Assembly (NCBI RefSeq): GCF_000012945.1
Contig: NC_007510.1
Span: 1,426,001 to 1,490,000, forward strand
Direction: 5' to 3'
Source: Burkholderia lata
GTDB taxonomy: Bacteria; Pseudomonadota; Gammaproteobacteria; Burkholderiales; Burkholderiaceae
Length of the DNA stretch: 64,000 nt
The notes below the pieces were generated by a model. That model did no database searches. It was not told the origin of the DNA and saw only the letters and a list, made by a program, of their open reading frames with translations. Made by a program: the position numbers and the translations under genes. Below, in pieces: positions 62,116 to 64,000 of the stretch (the first letter of the stretch is position 1; the number at the start of each line of letters is the position of its first letter).

Positions 62116-63138
62116 TTACGCCTGAGCGACCCGCTGCGACCGCGTGCGCTTCACTTCATACATCGCCTGGTCCGCATGCTCGATCAGCGCGTTCATGTCG
62201 GTGCCGTCGTCGGGCAGCAGCGCGATCCCGACGCTGACGCCGAGCCGCATCGGGCGCCCCTCGAATTCGAACGGTTCGCCGACCTGGTGTGCGAGCCGCG
62301 TGCTTTGCGCATGCGCATCGTCGCGGTTGCCGATGTTCGGCAGGATCACCGCGAATTCGTCGCCGCCGATGCGCGCGACCGTGTCCGAGCGCCGCACCGC
62401 TCCCTGCATCCGCGAGGCGATCTCGCGCAGCGCCGCGTCGCCCGCACGGTGGCCGAGGCCATCGTTGATCGGCTTCAGCCCGTCCATGTCGATGTTGAGA
62501 ATGCCGAGGCGGCCGTTCGCGCGCAGCGTCGTGTGCATCGACTGCCGCAGGCGGTCGTAGAACAGCGCGCGGTTCGGCAGGCCGGTGAGCGCGTCGTGCG
62601 TCGCGCGCAGGTACAGCTCGTTCGCTTCGTTGCGCGCCGCGTGGAACATCGCGGCGGCGATCAGGTCGGCCGTCAGCCGCAGCGTGCCGGCGTCGGCTTG
62701 CGAAAAGCCGTCGACTTCCGGCGACATCACCTTCAGCACGCCGACGGTCGTGTCGGCATGGGTGAGCAGCATCACGAGCATCGAGCGCAGGCCGACCCGC
62801 CGGCAGGCGTCGCGATCGACGCGCGGGTCGATTTCCGAATCGATGCAGTGCAGCAACTCGCCTTGCTGCACGCACAGGCCCGACAGGCTGCCCGAGCGCC
62901 GCAGCCGCAGGCCGAGCATCCCGGCCGCGGTGCCCGACGCCGCGCGGTACACCATGTCGTCGCCCTCGGCGAATTCGACCGCGGCGGCGCTCGCGCCGGT
63001 GAGCTGCGGCACCTGCTCGGCCACATAGGCCATCACGCTGCCGAGATCGAGGCCGAGCTTCGCGATCTCGGTCTGCGCGGCGATGATGCGCAGCAGCGTA
63101 TCGGGGGACGGGGTGGCAGTGTCGACGATTTGATTCAA
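62116..63138 (-). CDS. GAF-GGDEF diguanylate cyclase
   Basis: Makes cyclic di-GMP from two GTP. The 340-residue protein has a GAF sensor (about 20-165) and a cyclase domain (about 175-335) with the intact ARIGGDEFAV active site near residue 258 and the inhibitory I-site RRSD five residues ahead. The only start compatible with a GGAAAA ribosome site is a TTG at 63138 (LNQIVDTA); longer frames read into arginine-rich noise. No TM segment is seen, so it is cytosolic. It is divergent from bcsB, whose product binds c-di-GMP-activated cellulose synthase, so it may supply the signal locally. Confidence 0.87.
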   Translation of the reverse strand: MNQIVDTATPSPDTLLRIIAAQTEIAKLGLDLGSVMAYVAEQVPQLTGASAAAVEFAEGDDMVYRAASGTAAGMLGLRLRRSGSLSGLCVQQGELLHCIDSEIDPRVDRDACRRVGLRSMLVMLLTHADTTVGVLKVMSPEVDGFSQADAGTLRLTADLIAAAMFHAARNEANELYLRATHDALTGLPNRALFYDRLRQSMHTTLRANGRLGILNIDMDGLKPINDGLGHRAGDAALREIASRMQGAVRRSDTVARIGGDEFAVILPNIGNRDDAHAQSTRLAHQVGEPFEFEGRPMRLGVSVGIALLPDDGTDMNALIEHADQAMYEVKRTRSQRVAQA

Positions 63139-63457
63139 GTCAGTTTTCCGTGAAAGAAAGCACGTCCGGCGGCTCGGGATTGCGGTAGCATACGCGCCGC
63201 CTCGCGGCCGCGCGTTCAGGCGGGGCGGTCTGCAACGGACCGCCGCCGGCCAGCCGCACCGCGCCGGCAGTATGCCGTCCGGCCTGCCGGGCGACAACGG
63301 CGCAATTCTTACCATTCATCTCGCTCGCGCAGCATTTCCGACCGGATTGAGGTTTTTTTCGCTTCAACATCGCGAATCGGGGTAAGTTTTGTCCTGTTTT
63401 TGAGATAGTGTGACGAATGGGCGTGTGCCAGTGCCAGGTGCGCGTAGCACGATGACA

Positions 63458-63476
63458 GGCGATTAAAGAAATCGCC
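63458..63476. promoter_or_regulatory. inverted repeat upstream of bcsB
   Basis: GGCGATT at 63458-63464 and AATCGCC at 63470-63476 are perfect inverted copies around AAAGA, about 140 bases before the bcsB start. It could be a regulator site or a leader hairpin. Confidence 0.35.
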
Positions 63477-63561
63477 GCATTGTTTCGATAAATGAATCAG
63501 GCCAGTTAGATATGAGGGGAAGCAGTGGGGATGTTCACTCACGGGCATAGCTGCTTTGCGT

Positions 63562-63577
63562 GCATCGATTTCGATGC
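63562..63577. promoter_or_regulatory. inverted repeat close to the bcsB start
   Basis: GCATCGA at 63562-63568 and TCGATGC at 63571-63577 are perfect inverted copies around TT, 39 bases before the ATG. In RNA it would form a short hairpin in the bcsB leader. Confidence 0.35.
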
Positions 63578-63616
63578 GACGGATGACCGGATGATCCTGA
63601 CGAAACGGAGCGGCGC

Positions 63617-64000
63617 ATGAAGCCGGCCGTGTCGCTGCTCGTCCTCTCGGCCGCGATGGTCGGCGCTTTTCACGCCGCCGCGCTGTCGGCCGCACCGATG
63701 CCGGCCGTGCCGGCTGCCGCTGCCGCCGCGTCCGGCGCTGCGCCGGCGCCGGTGCTCGCGGCTGCGCCCGCGGCGGCCAGCACGGCCGCAGCCGGCCTGC
63801 CGGCGACGACGGTGCGCCTGCCGTTCGCGTCGCTCGGCGCGTTCGATCCGCTGCGCCTGCGCGGCGCCGACGACGCACGCACGATCAACGCGGGCGTGCG
63901 GCTCGACCGCGTGGTCACCGGCGCGCGGCTGCGCCTGACTTACGCGTATTCGCCGTCGCTGGTGTTCCCGATGTCGCACCTGAAGGTGTCGGTGAACGGC
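63617..64000 (+). CDS. bcsB: cellulose synthase regulatory subunit BcsB, N-terminal part (cut by window edge)
   Basis: The first 128 codons are visible. A signal peptide (MKPAVSLLVLSAAMVGAFHAAA) is followed by a long Ala/Pro-rich stretch and then the first BcsB carbohydrate-binding region, LPFASLGAFDPLRLRGADDA and VVTGARLRLTYAYSP, ending near VFPMSHLKVSVNG. BcsB is the periplasmic, membrane-anchored partner of the BcsA cellulose synthase. A CGGAG ribosome site supports the ATG at 63617. As bcsA usually precedes bcsB, its absence upstream means either a rearranged operon or a related polysaccharide system. The divergent cyclase fits c-di-GMP control. Confidence 0.8.
   Translation, partial: MKPAVSLLVLSAAMVGAFHAAALSAAPMPAVPAAAAAASGAAPAPVLAAAPAAASTAAAGLPATTVRLPFASLGAFDPLRLRGADDARTINAGVRLDRVVTGARLRLTYAYSPSLVFPMSHLKVSVNG

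Larger units (their letters stand above)
63139..63616. other. divergent promoter region of the cyclase and bcsB
   Basis: No gene is supported in these 478 bases. AT-rich patches occur at 63345-63415 and 63460-63520. Two perfect inverted repeats are present, at 63458-63476 and 63562-63577. Confidence 0.55.

Overview
The window looks like about 64 kb of a Burkholderia chromosome, most like the cepacia complex and possibly a secondary replicon. It is very GC-rich, densely coded, and full of LysR-type regulators that diverge from small catabolic operons. Its porin, MipA, FecI/FecR and ABC families are typical of that genus. This assignment rests on sequence style and gene content only. I saw no rRNA, tRNA, CRISPR array, insertion sequence or integrase. 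Both ends cut genes: a secreted protein at 1-317 (minus strand) and bcsB at 63617-64000 (plus strand).

Region 1 to 5.9 kb: a partial exported protein, a 1.3 kb gene-poor stretch, wecB (UDP-GlcNAc 2-epimerase), an AllA-like ureidoglycolate lyase behind a LysR regulator, and a divergent branched-chain amino-acid type binding protein. 6.5 to 13.3 kb: an IorAB-type molybdenum hydroxylase, a class II aldolase family protein, a long DmdC-type acyl-CoA dehydrogenase and a quinone oxidoreductase-like MDR enzyme. 13.3 to 17.2 kb: a PadR regulator with an SGNH hydrolase, divergent from a FadH-type dienoyl-CoA reductase and a SnoaL-like protein; two near-identical inverted repeats lie in the shared promoter. 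17.2 to 20.8 kb: a MocR regulator divergent from an aminotransferase plus a binding protein that lacks an export signal.

20.8 to 28 kb is a hydroxyquinol (1,2,4-trihydroxybenzene) catabolic cluster. It holds an alpha/beta hydrolase, an FAD aromatic hydroxylase, maleylacetate reductase, a Dabb protein and hydroxyquinol 1,2-dioxygenase, with a divergent LysR and an outer-membrane channel. 28 to 33.2 kb is a TonB receptor plus a complete BtuCDF/FhuBCD-type ABC importer for an unknown metal chelate. 33.2 to 36.4 kb is an RstAB-like two-component system divergent from a MipA-type outer-membrane protein. 36.5 to 40.3 kb holds two small lipoproteins, a lytic transglycosylase fused to a VirB9/CagX-like domain, and a porin with a clear terminator. 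40.8 to 45.8 kb is a Fur-box-preceded FecI-FecR-TonB receptor iron-uptake unit with an extra secreted protein. 45.9 to 54 kb contains LysR/VOC/flavin-reductase genes, a CitMHS transporter with an AtuA-like pair, a nitrilase-family amidohydrolase and a LuxR regulator.

The most interesting block is 55.7 to 62.0 kb. CdsA-like and PlsC-like enzymes are read leftward; a CDP-alcohol phosphotransferase, an alpha/beta hydrolase-methyltransferase fusion, a PAP2-dual-specificity phosphatase fusion and a small membrane protein are read rightward with overlapping stop and start codons. This matches the uncharacterised ynbABCD genes of E. coli plus an acyltransferase, and together the genes describe a plausible route to an undescribed, possibly methylated phospholipid. 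The window ends with a GAF-GGDEF diguanylate cyclase divergent from bcsB, the c-di-GMP-binding cellulose synthase subunit.
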